Shown piece after piece: positions 54,827 to 64,000 of a DNA stretch of 64,000 nt; the first letter of the stretch is position 1; each line of letters starts with the position of its first letter. The position numbers were made by a program, and so were the translations under genes. Source of the stretch: Mucilaginibacter achroorhodeus (GTDB taxonomy: Bacteria > Bacteroidota > Bacteroidia > Sphingobacteriales > Sphingobacteriaceae); the NCBI RefSeq assembly GCF_007846095.1, contig NZ_VOEI01000007.1:1-64000 (forward strand). The letters are read 5' to 3'. The notes beneath the pieces were generated by a model. That model did not search any database. It was not told where the DNA came from and was given only the letters and a program-made list of their open reading frames with translations.

Positions 54827-55909
54827 TTAAAAAGATACAGCAAAACTTGCGGTTATTAACGGACTATGGGTGGTTAAACCTGTTTGTTTTACAAATATCT
54901 GGTCTTTACTATCGTAAATTTTTCCTTCTAAACGGATCAGCGCATTTTTGATTGGCGCATAATCTACGTTAAGCGAATAACCTTTGGTATCAAAGCCGTT
55001 TGTTGTCCCGGTGGCTATAAAAATTCCATTTTTATCCTTGTAGTACTCAAATCTGCCGGCAACTGCCCATTTATCTGCAAGCTGATAACGCGCAATGGCA
55101 ACCGGCGAAATGATGTGATTATAATCGTCACTGCCTTTGGCTTTTTGCTGCATACCATAATCAAACCCGGCAGTGATGCCAAATTTGTTGGTTAGCTGAA
55201 ATATACCATAAAAGTTATGATAGATACGGCGTACGCCTACTGAGTCGGCACCTTCAATACCTACATAATTACTGTAATTAAGCGTGATGTTATCCGCAGC
55301 TTTATAAGTCACCTGCAAACCACCTGCTGGCTTGCTGTTGCCATCCTGCCGGTTTATGCGCTGCCATCCGTTTAAGTAAAGGCCGGTTAATGTAAGCTTA
55401 CCATCATTGGTGGTGTAAGTCAATTTAGCCCCTGTTTCGTAGTAAGGCGTGTTTTCTGACGCGATGTTACGTGTAAGCACCCAACAGTCTTTGGATATAG
55501 CACTTTCAAAGCCAATGTGCGATGCAAAAATACCTGCATCTAACCATAAGTTAGCAGATTTAGACAACTTGATACCCGCGTTGGCTTCAAACACATTCTT
55601 AAATACCCCCTGCTCTGCAGCCAGGTTTGCGTTAGCATAAGTACCGGCCATGAGCGCTACGTTAGCGCGAATACTGCCGTTATCGTAATTGGCTTTGATA
55701 AAGCCCAAGTTGAGATTTACCTCGTTGTGGCGATTATGCGAATACACAAAGCTCGGGCGTGTATTGTTAGCCGGCTTATTAAAATCGTAGCCATAGTACA
55801 GTTCGGCGTAACCACTGATAGTAAGGTTACCACCTGTTTTTACAGAATCCTGTGCAAATAATGATGTCATACACAAGGCGAGAATACACGTAGATATAAG
55901 TTTTTTCAT
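54827..55909 (-). CDS. Outer-membrane beta-barrel porin of the kdp locus
   Basis: A 360-residue outer-membrane protein with a signal peptide (1-19), followed by alternating beta strands and a C-terminal phenylalanine, as in OmpL/porin families (an ISGYAELYYGYD opening and a final SFAVSF). Located between kdpC and the split kdpD, so it is probably induced with the K+ pump and may let K+ reach it. Confidence 0.85.
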   Translation of the reverse strand: MKKLISTCILALCMTSLFAQDSVKTGGNLTISGYAELYYGYDFNKPANNTRPSFVYSHNRHNEVNLNLGFIKANYDNGSIRANVALMAGTYANANLAAEQGVFKNVFEANAGIKLSKSANLWLDAGIFASHIGFESAISKDCWVLTRNIASENTPYYETGAKLTYTTNDGKLTLTGLYLNGWQRINRQDGNSKPAGGLQVTYKAADNITLNYSNYVGIEGADSVGVRRIYHNFYGIFQLTNKFGITAGFDYGMQQKAKGSDDYNHIISPVAIARYQLADKWAVAGRFEYYKDKNGIFIATGTTNGFDTKGYSLNVDYAPIKNALIRLEGKIYDSKDQIFVKQTGLTTHSPLITASFAVSF

Positions 55910-56051
55910 CGAATTAGTTCTTGATACGCATTGCGCTAAGTATTACTCAGCACAACGCGCAGGCAGACGCATATCTGCCAATGTCATTAATAAGCGTGCT
56001 CTCCGAAACAAAGCCCGGACAACGCCACTGTAATTTTGATAAGGTTATTGA

Positions 56052-56603
56052 TTATTTCAGTTCATCTAAAGCTACATTAAGCTTTAGCACGTTCACTTTG
56101 GCAGGGCCAAACATTGGCTTTTCAGTATGTTCTTTTACCAATGCAGCTACCTTCTGTTCGTCTAACTTGCGGACAGCAGCAATGCGATTAATTTGTATGA
56201 TTGCCCCTGCTGGAGAAATATCCGGATCCAAACCACTGCCCGATGCAGTAACCATATCGGCAGGGATATCGCTGCGTTTGATGCCAGGGTTGTATTTAAG
56301 CAGGGTGTCGATACGGTTGCTTACTTCTTTTAAGTAATCAGGATTTGACGGGCCTTTGTTTGAACCCGCGGAACCGGCTGCGTTATAACCTACTGCTGAT
56401 GGGCGACTCCAGAAATACTGTGGCTTATCAAACTTTTGGCCTAACAGCGCATAGCCAACAACTTTACCGTTCACGGTGATTGTTTCACCGTTGCCTTTGC
56501 CTTTTGCCATTTTACTGGCGAAAGAAATAAACACAGGATATATAACACATAACAACGCAGTTAACACCAAGGTTAATCTGATAGATTGTACGAGCGTTTT
56601 CAT
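56052..56603 (-). CDS. kdpC: Potassium-transporting ATPase subunit C
   Basis: A 183-residue membrane-anchored subunit that stabilises the Kdp complex. One N-terminal helix (about 9-29), then the family block QKFDKPQYFWSRPSAV and SGSGLDPDISP. It follows kdpB by 70 nt. Confidence 0.95.
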   Translation of the reverse strand: MKTLVQSIRLTLVLTALLCVIYPVFISFASKMAKGKGNGETITVNGKVVGYALLGQKFDKPQYFWSRPSAVGYNAAGSAGSNKGPSNPDYLKEVSNRIDTLLKYNPGIKRSDIPADMVTASGSGLDPDISPAGAIIQINRIAAVRKLDEQKVAALVKEHTEKPMFGPAKVNVLKLNVALDELK

Positions 56604-56673
56604 TTTATTTGAGATTTATTGATTTCCACCTGAGCAAGCCTCGCTTTACGGTACTTGCTCAGGTGAGTAAAAT

Positions 56674-58710
56674 TTATTTTATAAACAGCGCTATCACCAG
56701 GTCAATTAATTTGATACCGATGAACGGAACAATTACACCACCTAAACCATATATCATCAAGTTACGGCGTAACAATGCGCTTGCTCCAATAGGTTTGTAA
56801 GCAACACCTTTTAATGCCAATGGGATAAGCAATGGAATAATGATGGCATTGAAGATCACTGCCGATAGTATTGCACTCTCAGGACTGTGCAGATGCATGA
56901 TATTGATGGCCTGTAAAGCAGGTATAGAAGCAATAAACAAAGCCGGTACGATAGCGAAATACTTGGCCACATCATTAGCGATGGAGAAAGTGGTTAGCGT
57001 ACCGCGGGTGATGAGTAACTGCTTACCTATCTCTACGATCTCGATAAGCTTGGTTGGGTCATTATCCAGATCCACCATGTTACCTGCTTCTTTGGCTGCC
57101 TGGGTACCGCTGTTCATGGCTACGCCAACATCTGCCTGGGCAAGTGCAGGGGCGTCATTTGTACCATCACCCATCATGGCTACCAGTTTACCCGCAGCCT
57201 GTTCGGCTTTAATGTAACGCATTTTATCTTCAGGTTTAGCTTCGGCAATAAAGTCGTCAACACCGGCTTTTTCAGCAATAAATTTTGCAGTTAGCGGGTT
57301 ATCACCTGTTACCATTACGGTTTTGATACCCATTTTACGCAGGCGCTCAAAACGCTCAGCAATGTCAGGCTTAATAATGTCCTGCAATTCTATCACACCA
57401 ACAACTTCTTCGTTTTTAGCAACTACCAATGGGGTACCGCCTTTAGAAGAAATGGTTTTTACGCGTTCCTCAATCTCGTTGTCAAACTTATTACCGGCAT
57501 TAATGGCCAGGTTGCGAATAGAGTCAAATGCACCCTTGCGAATACGTGTACCATCCGGCGTGTTAATACCGCTTGCCCTTGTTTCTGCAGTAAATTTGAT
57601 AAACTCAGAATCCTTTGGCGCAGTTAACGCAAACTGACTAACGCTTTGTTGTGCAAGCTCAATGATAGATTTACCTTCTGGAGTTTCATCAGCCAATGAT
57701 GATAGCACACAAGCCCTTACAAAATCATCCTGGGCTACGCCCGGTGCCGGCCAAAAATGAGTTGCTTTACGGTTACCTATGGTGATGGTGCCTGTTTTAT
57801 CAAGCAGCAACACGTCGATATCGCCTGCAGTTTCTACCGCTTTACCAGATTTTGTGATCACGTTTGCACGCAATGCCCTATCCATCCCGGCAATACCAAT
57901 TGCTGATAACAAACCGCCGATAGTGGTTGGTATCAAACAAACAAATAAGGAGATCAGCGCTGCTATAGTGATGGTTGTGTTAGCGTAAGCTGCAAAGGGC
58001 TGCAGTGTTACACATACAATAATAAATACCAGCGTAAAGCTTGCCAAAAGAATTGTTAAAGCGATCTCGTTAGGGGTTTTCTGGCGCGATGCACCTTCAA
58101 CTAATGCGATCATTTTATCCAGGAAGCTTTCGCCCGGCTGGGTAGTTACCACCACTTTAATATTGTCTGATAATACTTTGGTACCACCGGTAACCGACGA
58201 TTTATCACCACCTGCTTCGCGGATAACCGGGGCAGATTCGCCAGTAATGGCAGATTCGTCTATTGTAGCCAAACCCTCGATGATCTCACCGTCGGTTGGG
58301 ATAGTATCACCAGCCTCGCAAACAAACACATCACCTTTAAGCAACTGGTTTGATGAGCGGGTTACGATAGAGCCATCGTCCTGTAGCACTTTTGCAGGTG
58401 TGTCCTCACGGGTTTTGCGCAAGCTATCTGCCTGTGCCTTACCACGTGCTTCGGCAATAGCCTCGGCAAAATTGGCAAACAACAAGGTTAGCAACAGTAT
58501 GATGAAGATGCTTAAGTTGTAAGCGAACGAACCCTGACCAGCATGTGTGAAACTATAGAAAGTAACATACAGCATGATAACGGTACCAACCTCCACCGTG
58601 AACATCACGGGGTTGCGCATCATGGTTTTGGGGTTAAGTTTTATGAACGACTCTTTTAATGCGCTTTGCACTAAAGCCGGTTCAAATAATTTATTAGATG
58701 AAGTTTTCAT
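56674..58710 (-). CDS. kdpB: Potassium-transporting ATPase subunit B
   Basis: P-type ATPase catalytic subunit, 678 residues. It has the phosphorylation motif DKTGT (D304), the actuator TGES (156-159), and the hinge [14 protein letters not shown]. Provides the energy for K+ uptake by KdpA. Confidence 0.97.
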   Translation of the reverse strand: MKTSSNKLFEPALVQSALKESFIKLNPKTMMRNPVMFTVEVGTVIMLYVTFYSFTHAGQGSFAYNLSIFIILLLTLLFANFAEAIAEARGKAQADSLRKTREDTPAKVLQDDGSIVTRSSNQLLKGDVFVCEAGDTIPTDGEIIEGLATIDESAITGESAPVIREAGGDKSSVTGGTKVLSDNIKVVVTTQPGESFLDKMIALVEGASRQKTPNEIALTILLASFTLVFIIVCVTLQPFAAYANTTITIAALISLFVCLIPTTIGGLLSAIGIAGMDRALRANVITKSGKAVETAGDIDVLLLDKTGTITIGNRKATHFWPAPGVAQDDFVRACVLSSLADETPEGKSIIELAQQSVSQFALTAPKDSEFIKFTAETRASGINTPDGTRIRKGAFDSIRNLAINAGNKFDNEIEERVKTISSKGGTPLVVAKNEEVVGVIELQDIIKPDIAERFERLRKMGIKTVMVTGDNPLTAKFIAEKAGVDDFIAEAKPEDKMRYIKAEQAAGKLVAMMGDGTNDAPALAQADVGVAMNSGTQAAKEAGNMVDLDNDPTKLIEIVEIGKQLLITRGTLTTFSIANDVAKYFAIVPALFIASIPALQAINIMHLHSPESAILSAVIFNAIIIPLLIPLALKGVAYKPIGASALLRRNLMIYGLGGVIVPFIGIKLIDLVIALFIK

Positions 58711-58756
58711 TTTCCGTTTTCAGATAAACCCTCCCTTGCGAGAGGGTAAAGGGATA

Positions 58757-60475
58757 TTATTTAAGCATTGTAAAATGTTCGGCAATAGGACCCAGAACCA
58801 AAGCCGGGAAGTATGACAGCGCATTAAGCACCAGGATAACGGCAAACGTCATGATACCAAAGGTTACCGTATCCGTCCTTAATGTACCGGCAGATTCCGG
58901 AATGTATTTCTTTTGAGCCAGCAAGCCGGCTATTGCAACCGGACCAATGATTGGCAGGAAGCGACCAAGCAGGATAATAATACCTGTAGATACATTCCAG
59001 AATATGTTGTTATCGCCCAAACCTTCAAAGCCCGAACCATTGTTGGCGTTAGATGAAGTATTCTCATATAACATCTCAGAAAAACCATGGTAGCTTGGGT
59101 TGTTTAGCCATGCTGACGGTTTTACCGCCCAGTTAGCAGCACCGTAATTTGTGAAAACATAGCTTGCCAAAGCGGTACCTGCCAGTATCAGAAACGGACT
59201 AAGCAAAGTGATCAAAGCAGCGATCTTAACCTCCCGAGCCTCTACTTTATGCCCAAGGAATTCGGGAGTACGACCCACCATTAAGCCCGAAATGAATACA
59301 GCTATGATAATGTAGATGAGGTAGTTTAATACCCCTACACCACAACCGCCAAAGAAGGCGTTAATCATCATGCCTAACATTTGCCATAAGCCGGTCAATG
59401 GCATGGTACTATCGTGCATACCATTTACAGAACCAGTTGATACGATAGTGGTTAGGGTACTCCAGTAAGCTGTCGCCATTGGGCCAACCCGAACTTCTTT
59501 ACCTTCCATAGCACCGGTTGATTGGCTTACTCCCATTTTCGCGATGGCGGGGTTGCCACCCAACTCGCTAAATATCGTCGGGATCATCAGCATCAGCATA
59601 CCAATGGTCATCACACCGAATATTACCCAACCCATTTTCTTCCTGCGGGTAAAATATCCAAAGGCAAGTACCATTGCGATCGGCACTAACATTTGTGCTA
59701 CTATCTCTGCAATGTTGGTGGTGTAGTTAGGATTCTCTAACGGATGCGCTGAGTTGGCACCAAACCAACCACCACCATTTGTGCCCAGGTGTTTTATAGC
59801 AATAAACTGAGCAGCCGGGCCGCGCGATACGTTAACCGTATCGCCCTGCATGGATATAAATTGATCTTTGCCGGCGTAGCTTGCAGGCGTACCATTAAAC
59901 GCAAGTATTAAAGCAAGTACAATTGATAAGGGCAGCAACAAACGGGTTACCGAACGTACCAGGTACACCCAAAAGTTGCCTACATCATTGGTTGTTTTAT
60001 CGCGTAATGCTTTAAACACTGCAACAGCACAAGCTATACCGGTAGCAGCACTTGTAAATTGCAGAAACATAAAGATGAAGTGCTGTATAAGATAAGTAGC
60101 ACCACTTTCACCGCTGTAATGCTGCAGGTTAGTATTAGCCACAAAGCTGATGATAGAGTTGAAAGCCAGATCGGCGGTCATACCCGGGTTACCATCTGGG
60201 TTAAGCGGAAGCTTGTCCTGGAACATCAGCATAAAAAAGCCGTAAACCAACCATAATGAGTTAATGGTGATCATGGCTTTCAGAAACTGCTTCCAGTTCA
60301 TGGGCTGGGATGGGCTTATACCTGATAGTTTATAGATAAGGTTTTCGATGGGCTTCATAAAATCAGTCCATACCTTTTCGCCTGCAAACATCCTGGCCAG
60401 GTATTTACCAAGTGGTATTGCAATAAGCAATGTGATAGCGAACGAGATCAATATCCCGGAAAGTTCAGTATTCAT
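58757..60475 (-). CDS. kdpA: Potassium-transporting ATPase subunit A
   Basis: K+-selective channel-like subunit, 572 residues with about ten membrane helices. The selectivity-filter type segments are recognisable, including TNGGGWFGANSAHPLENP and the later GGCGVG. Follows kdpF by 6 nt. Confidence 0.97.
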   Translation of the reverse strand: MNTELSGILISFAITLLIAIPLGKYLARMFAGEKVWTDFMKPIENLIYKLSGISPSQPMNWKQFLKAMITINSLWLVYGFFMLMFQDKLPLNPDGNPGMTADLAFNSIISFVANTNLQHYSGESGATYLIQHFIFMFLQFTSAATGIACAVAVFKALRDKTTNDVGNFWVYLVRSVTRLLLPLSIVLALILAFNGTPASYAGKDQFISMQGDTVNVSRGPAAQFIAIKHLGTNGGGWFGANSAHPLENPNYTTNIAEIVAQMLVPIAMVLAFGYFTRRKKMGWVIFGVMTIGMLMLMIPTIFSELGGNPAIAKMGVSQSTGAMEGKEVRVGPMATAYWSTLTTIVSTGSVNGMHDSTMPLTGLWQMLGMMINAFFGGCGVGVLNYLIYIIIAVFISGLMVGRTPEFLGHKVEAREVKIAALITLLSPFLILAGTALASYVFTNYGAANWAVKPSAWLNNPSYHGFSEMLYENTSSNANNGSGFEGLGDNNIFWNVSTGIIILLGRFLPIIGPVAIAGLLAQKKYIPESAGTLRTDTVTFGIMTFAVILVLNALSYFPALVLGPIAEHFTMLK

Positions 60476-60481
60476 TTTATG

Positions 60482-60559
60482 TTAAAATTTTTCGGGTTTA
60501 AGCAGTACATACACCATGTATGCGAACACTGCAAGTGAAATGATAAATAGTGCGATCAT
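60482..60559 (-). CDS. kdpF: Potassium-transporting ATPase subunit F
   Basis: A 25-residue single-helix protein, MIALFIISLAVF then AYMVYVLLKPEKF. Hydrophobic helix followed by YVLLKPEKF is the KdpF hallmark; the subunit stabilises the KdpABC complex. ATG at 60557-60559 and TAA at 60482-60484. It lies 6 nt before kdpA. Confidence 0.9.
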   Translation of the reverse strand: MIALFIISLAVFAYMVYVLLKPEKF

Positions 60560-60565
60560 GATACT

Positions 60566-60649
60566 TTAGATTTTTTCGAACCAATCAATAGATTTAAAGA
60601 ATAGCCGACAGCATACAAGCAGGGTCAGCAAAAGAATTATAGTGATCAT
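60566..60649 (-). CDS. 27-residue membrane peptide upstream of kdpF
   Basis: A short frame, ATG 60647-60649 to TAA 60566-60568, encoding a helix [19 protein letters not shown] and a short tail ending IDWFEKI. It lies 6 nt upstream of kdpF and downstream of the candidate sigma-54 promoter. I have a general impression of similar FFKSID-tail peptides near kdp in Bacteroidota but cannot confirm it. It could be an extra small Kdp subunit or an incidental frame. Confidence 0.55.
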   Translation of the reverse strand: MITIILLLTLLVCCRLFFKSIDWFEKI

Positions 60650-60673
60650 TTTATTAAATGTTTGAACACCATA

Positions 60674-60689
60674 ACCAACCGACATGCCA
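60674..60689 (-). promoter_or_regulatory. Candidate sigma-54 promoter of the kdp operon
   Basis: On the minus strand TGGCATGTCGGTTGGT compares with TGGCACG-N4-TTGCW: the GG and the TTG match, with C-to-T at position 6 and C-to-G at position 15. It ends 25 nt before the 27-residue frame and lies directly downstream of the gene for a sigma-54 response regulator. A small inverted repeat (ATCAAT/ATTGAT, 60689-60694 and 60703-60708) lies at its upstream edge. Confidence 0.5.
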
Positions 60690-60745
60690 TCAATTATAAA
60701 ATATTGATTTACAGATAATTGAAATATTTTTAGAAAATACGTCAA

Positions 60746-60773
60746 CAAAAAACCCTACCAAAATGGAAGGGTT
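60746..60773 (-). terminator. Terminator after the sigma-54 regulator gene
   Basis: Stem AACCCTTCC (minus strand 60765-60773) with GGTAGGGTT (60751-60759), one T-T mismatch, 5-nt loop, then a T-run. It separates the regulator gene from the kdp operon, which therefore needs its own promoter. Confidence 0.8.
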
Positions 60774-60820
60774 CAATATCATTTTGAGAAGATTAAGCGT
60801 CTTTTTTCTCTTAAGAATAG

Positions 60821-62155
60821 TTATTGAGCAATCTTATACTCTTCAAGCTTGCGGTATAGTGTAGTTACGCCAATGCCAAGGAGTCGGGCAGTTTCGGCTT
60901 TATTGCCGTGGGTGCGGGCAAGTATTTTTTGGATGTGATGGCGTTCAATGGTTGCCAGATCTACCGCGTTAGAGTCCGTATTAGCGTATTTAAAATCCGG
61001 CGGGAGCAGATCAGCGGTGAGGATATCATTATCGGCAAGTATCATCACCCGCTCTATTACGTTCTTTAGCTCGCGTATATTACCTTTCCAATTGTGGCGG
61101 TTAAGCAGAGTTAAAAACTCATCATTCATTTTAGGCTGATTTTTACCTGCTTGCGCTGCAAAACCTTTAAGGAAGTAGTTAGCTAATAGTTCTATGTCCC
61201 CTTTTCGCTCGTTCAATGACGGAAGCTCAAGTGTGAAAACCGATAAGCGGTAGTATAGATCAAGCCTGAAATGACCTGCCTCTGCCTCTTTTTGTAAATT
61301 GCGGTTGGTAGCCGCAATAATACGGATGTTAACTTTGGTCTGTTGCGTATCACCAACCCTGATGAACGTTTTATTCTCCAGTACGCGTAATAACTTGGCC
61401 TGCAGATCGAGGCTCATCTCCCCTATCTCATCCAGAAATATGGTGCCATGCTGCCCTTCTTCAAGCAAGCCTTTTTTATCTTTCACAGCGCCGGTGAATG
61501 CTCCCGCTTTATAACCAAAAAGTTCGCTCTCTAACAGCTCTGCAGTGAAGCTGCTGCAATTAATGGCCACGAACGGCATTTGCCTGCGTTCGCTCTCGTT
61601 ATGTATAGCAGCAGCAAAAACCTCCTTGCCCGTACCGGTTTCACCAAGTAACAAGACAGTAGTATTGGTTACAGCCACACGGCGGGCAAGCGAAACGACC
61701 TCTTGTATCTGTTTTGAATTGCCAATAACGCTTGAAAAACCAAGTTTTGCCCCTGTTTTCTTTTTTTCATCAAAGGTGCGCTTTTGAGCAACGGCCTTTT
61801 CTATAGCCTGGTTAACAAGCGGTATTATCTTGTCGTTATCATCGCCTTTGGTGATGTAATTAAATGCGCCGTTTTGAATGGCCCTTACCCCATCGGCAAT
61901 GGTGCCATAAGCCGTAAGGTTGATCACCTCAACGTAGGGCTTTTTCTCTTTGATTACCTTAACCAGGTCTACCCCGTTGTAATCAGGTAGCTTAACATCG
62001 CTTAATACCAGTAAAACATCCTCTTGCTGCAATAGCTTTAAGCCATCTTTTCCGGTAAAGGCCTGCAATACCCTAAACCCCTCTAAACCAATGATCCGCG
62101 AAAGCAGGTCATTCAATTTTTTTTCGTCGTCGATAATGAGGATCGTGTGTTGCAT
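60821..62155 (-). CDS. Sigma-54-dependent response regulator, NtrC family
   Basis: A 444-residue regulator. Receiver domain with phospho-acceptor D53 (DVKLPDYNG), AAA+ domain with Walker A GETGTGKE, the sigma-54 contact motif GAFTGA and Walker B TIFLDEIG, and a C-terminal Fis-type helix-turn-helix (NKAETARLLGIGVTTLYRKL). Placed just before the kdp operon, it very likely controls it through the nearby kinase, replacing the usual OmpR-type KdpE. Confidence 0.92.
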   Translation of the reverse strand: MQHTILIIDDEKKLNDLLSRIIGLEGFRVLQAFTGKDGLKLLQQEDVLLVLSDVKLPDYNGVDLVKVIKEKKPYVEVINLTAYGTIADGVRAIQNGAFNYITKGDDNDKIIPLVNQAIEKAVAQKRTFDEKKKTGAKLGFSSVIGNSKQIQEVVSLARRVAVTNTTVLLLGETGTGKEVFAAAIHNESERRQMPFVAINCSSFTAELLESELFGYKAGAFTGAVKDKKGLLEEGQHGTIFLDEIGEMSLDLQAKLLRVLENKTFIRVGDTQQTKVNIRIIAATNRNLQKEAEAGHFRLDLYYRLSVFTLELPSLNERKGDIELLANYFLKGFAAQAGKNQPKMNDEFLTLLNRHNWKGNIRELKNVIERVMILADNDILTADLLPPDFKYANTDSNAVDLATIERHHIQKILARTHGNKAETARLLGIGVTTLYRKLEEYKIAQ

Positions 62156-62198
62156 TTTAAATGCAATACTATGATTAATAATTTAATTTGCTTAAGCG

Positions 62199-62206
62199 CA
62201 AAAATA
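62199..62206 (-). promoter_or_regulatory. -7 promoter element of the sigma-54 regulator gene
   Basis: TATTTTTG fits TAnnTTTG, 44 nt before the start codon at 62155. No -33 match was found. Confidence 0.35.
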
Positions 62207-62257
62207 AATAGTATCAGGCACTACCATTACATATAGCTTTAAAACAACAAAACTGCT

Positions 62258-64000
62258 TTACTTTGTTTTTCTTAGCGTAAGCGTTATCACATTTACCGAC
62301 AGCGGTTCGATGTTTACAGGCTTGTTAGCTACCCACTTTACACTGCGAATTACAGGTTTAATGGCGTCCGGATTATCAACGCTGTTAAATGCAAGCTTAT
62401 CTTTGTCGCTTAACTGCATCCACTGCATATCCTTACCAGATACTGTAGCACCCTGCAGATCAAAACTTACCTGTTTGGCCGTTAGTGAGGTGTTAACTAC
62501 TTTGATTATTAATTTACCGTTTTCCCTATCAATGGTAGAACTGCTATATAAACTATCCTGGCCGGTTAATGCCTTGCCATTATCGGTAACGGGCACCACC
62601 TCCGATCCTTTGTTTGCAGAGAATGCTTGCTGTACATAATAATTGGGGGTAGCAACCGAACGTAGGTTATCAAACCAGATAAGGTCTGGTCGCCACTGCC
62701 ATGCATCAACGTGGGCAAGCAGCGGTGCATATGAGGCCATGTTCACCACATCGGCATTGCGCTCCAGGCCGGTCATGAATGCAGCTTCGCAGAGTGCCGC
62801 CCACCAGGTGTTATGGCTTTCGGCATGCTTATCTTTCTGCGCATCATCTTTTATGTGTGCTGCATATTCTCCCGCGAAGATCTTTGTCTTATCTCGGCTG
62901 TATTTGTCGTAGCGGTTTGCATTACGCAAAAACCACTCGGGCGGCGCATAATAGTGCTCATCTATTAAACCGGCATTTTCTGCACGTAACGCCTTGTTCA
63001 GGTAATCGAAAAGTTCACCACCGGAGAACGGCCCTGCGCTGGTAACCATAGCAACCTCGGGATGTTTATTGTGGATAGCTGCGGCGAAAAGCTTGTAGCG
63101 TTCAAGGTATTGCTCGCCCCATTGTTCGTTACCTATACCAATAGTTTTTAAATTGAACGGCGCAGGGTGGCCCATATCGGCACGTAACCTGCCCCATTTG
63201 GTATTTAAACCACCGTTGGCAAATTCAATCAGATCAAGTGCATCTTGTATGAATGGGTCTAATTGATTGATTGAAATCACCTCGCCGCTGTTAAATTGGC
63301 AAGCCATGCCGCAATTTAAAATAGGTAATGGGGCTGCACCGATGTCTTCGCATAATTGAAAATAGTCAAAGAAGCCTAAGCCAAACGACTGAAAATAATC
63401 CGGAGCCGAACGGTAGCTGAACTCAGTGTTCCAGCGGTTGATGATCAATTGCCTGTCGCTTACATTGCCAACGGTCTTTTTCCACTGATAGCGGTTGGCC
63501 AGATCGCGACCCTCAACAATACACCCACCGGGGAAACGCATAAAACCGGGGTGAAGATCAGCCAGCTTTTGGGCAAGGTCAGCTCGCAAGCCATTTTTGC
63601 GGTGCTTAAATGTATTCTCAGGAAACAAGGAGATCATATCAACCTGCACACGACCTGTACCAGTGAAAATGAGTTTAAGGCTACCCTTCGCGGCATTTTG
63701 CGTACATTTCAGTTTTGCAGTAAGCGTTTTCCAATCTTTGGTAAATGGTTCAACGGCAGTTTGTGCTATTACCGCGCCGGCCTCGTTGACAGCCTGGATC
63801 TGCAGGTTGATGTTGCCTGTGCCCACCTTAGCCATCATGGATAGATTGTAATCTTCTCCACTTTTAAAACCCATCCCGCGGAACCCTTCGTTTATAAATT
63901 CAAATGTGCCTTTGTTATTCTCCAGGTTGATATCTGCGTAGCGCTGGTTACCGGTATTTAGCAAATTTCTGTTTACAACCAAAATGTTTCCTTTACCACC
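62258..64000 (-). CDS. GH51 alpha-L-arabinofuranosidase, C-terminal part (cut by window edge)
   Basis: At least 580 residues; the frame runs through the right edge with no start in the window. Catalytic features are visible: the acid/base glutamate in IGIGNEQWGEQY, the nucleophile glutamate in KIFAGEYAAH, and a C-terminal beta-sandwich domain. An N-terminal jelly-roll part (carbohydrate-binding-like) precedes the barrel. Removes arabinose from arabinoxylan or arabinan. Its 3' end has no obvious hairpin. Confidence 0.9.
   Translation of the reverse strand, partial: GGKGNILVVNRNLLNTGNQRYADINLENNKGTFEFINEGFRGMGFKSGEDYNLSMMAKVGTGNINLQIQAVNEAGAVIAQTAVEPFTKDWKTLTAKLKCTQNAAKGSLKLIFTGTGRVQVDMISLFPENTFKHRKNGLRADLAQKLADLHPGFMRFPGGCIVEGRDLANRYQWKKTVGNVSDRQLIINRWNTEFSYRSAPDYFQSFGLGFFDYFQLCEDIGAAPLPILNCGMACQFNSGEVISINQLDPFIQDALDLIEFANGGLNTKWGRLRADMGHPAPFNLKTIGIGNEQWGEQYLERYKLFAAAIHNKHPEVAMVTSAGPFSGGELFDYLNKALRAENAGLIDEHYYAPPEWFLRNANRYDKYSRDKTKIFAGEYAAHIKDDAQKDKHAESHNTWWAALCEAAFMTGLERNADVVNMASYAPLLAHVDAWQWRPDLIWFDNLRSVATPNYYVQQAFSANKGSEVVPVTDNGKALTGQDSLYSSSTIDRENGKLIIKVVNTSLTAKQVSFDLQGATVSGKDMQWMQLSDKDKLAFNSVDNPDAIKPVIRSVKWVANKPVNIEPLSVNVITLTLRKTK

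Overview
The window looks like a chromosomal segment of a Bacteroidota bacterium, most likely from the Sphingobacteriaceae (Mucilaginibacter/Pedobacter-like). The reasons are Bacteroidota-type promoters (TTG or TTTG, about 19-21 nt, then TAnnTTTG), start codons without Shine-Dalgarno sequences, a short NuoG, DUF4476/DUF4407/DUF4159/DUF4920 family proteins, and a TonB-ExbD-ExbD-ExbB cluster ending in TPR and PstS-like proteins. The genus is inferred from protein style only. Nearly all of the sequence is ordinary chromosomal housekeeping; I see no prophage, insertion sequence, conjugative element or CRISPR array.

Layout. Positions 1-57 are the 5' tip of a 16S rRNA gene on the minus strand, preceded by a gene-free leader of about 870 nt with four regularly spaced promoters. 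0.9-10 kb: an rRNA m5C methyltransferase, a DUF4476 gene broken by an in-frame stop, a tadA-SdpI-csaA operon, a YpfJ-like protease, an M61-M28 secreted peptidase pair, and a MntA/HepT (type VII) toxin-antitoxin pair behind a DUF4407 membrane protein. 10-24.4 kb: rhodanese, a GH5 glycosidase, an unusual PAS histidine kinase with a STAS-like tail, an alpha/beta hydrolase, a pentapeptide protein, rnhB, a glycosyltransferase, gcvT, comB, a biotin carrier, rsmE, a CorC/HlyC protein, ppa and DedA. 24.4-37.6 kb: a complete 14-subunit nuoABCDEFGHIJKLMN operon on the minus strand, interrupted by two palindromic intergenic repeats. 37.6-43.5 kb: the exbB-exbD-exbD-tonB cluster followed by a small membrane protein, a PstS-like lipoprotein and a TPR protein. 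43.7-50.1 kb: pckA, a SUI1 homologue, a lipid kinase, metK behind a SAM-II-type riboswitch, an EamA transporter and a ROK sugar kinase. 50.3-51.9 kb: a serine hydrolase. 51.9-62.2 kb: a potassium-uptake locus (a sigma-54 response regulator, a 27-codon ORF, kdpF, kdpA, kdpB, kdpC, an outer-membrane porin, a truncated KdpD sensor and a separate histidine kinase). From 62.3 kb to the end: a GH51 arabinofuranosidase cut by the window edge.

How the parts work together. Complex I, PEP carboxykinase, pyrophosphatase and the glycine cleavage T protein are core energy and carbon metabolism. The TonB cluster energises outer-membrane uptake, and the GH5 and GH51 enzymes fit a polysaccharide-degrading lifestyle. 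The kdp locus is self-contained: an outer-membrane pore, the inner-membrane K+ pump, a split sensor and an NtrC-type regulator with a candidate sigma-54 promoter in front of the structural genes.

I do not see a clearly undescribed multi-gene system. The points most worth following are the kdp locus (small ORF, sigma-54 site, embedded porin), the long-loop SAM-II riboswitch, the four-promoter rRNA leader, the histidine kinase/STAS-like fusion, and the PstS-like/TPR pair attached to the TonB motor.
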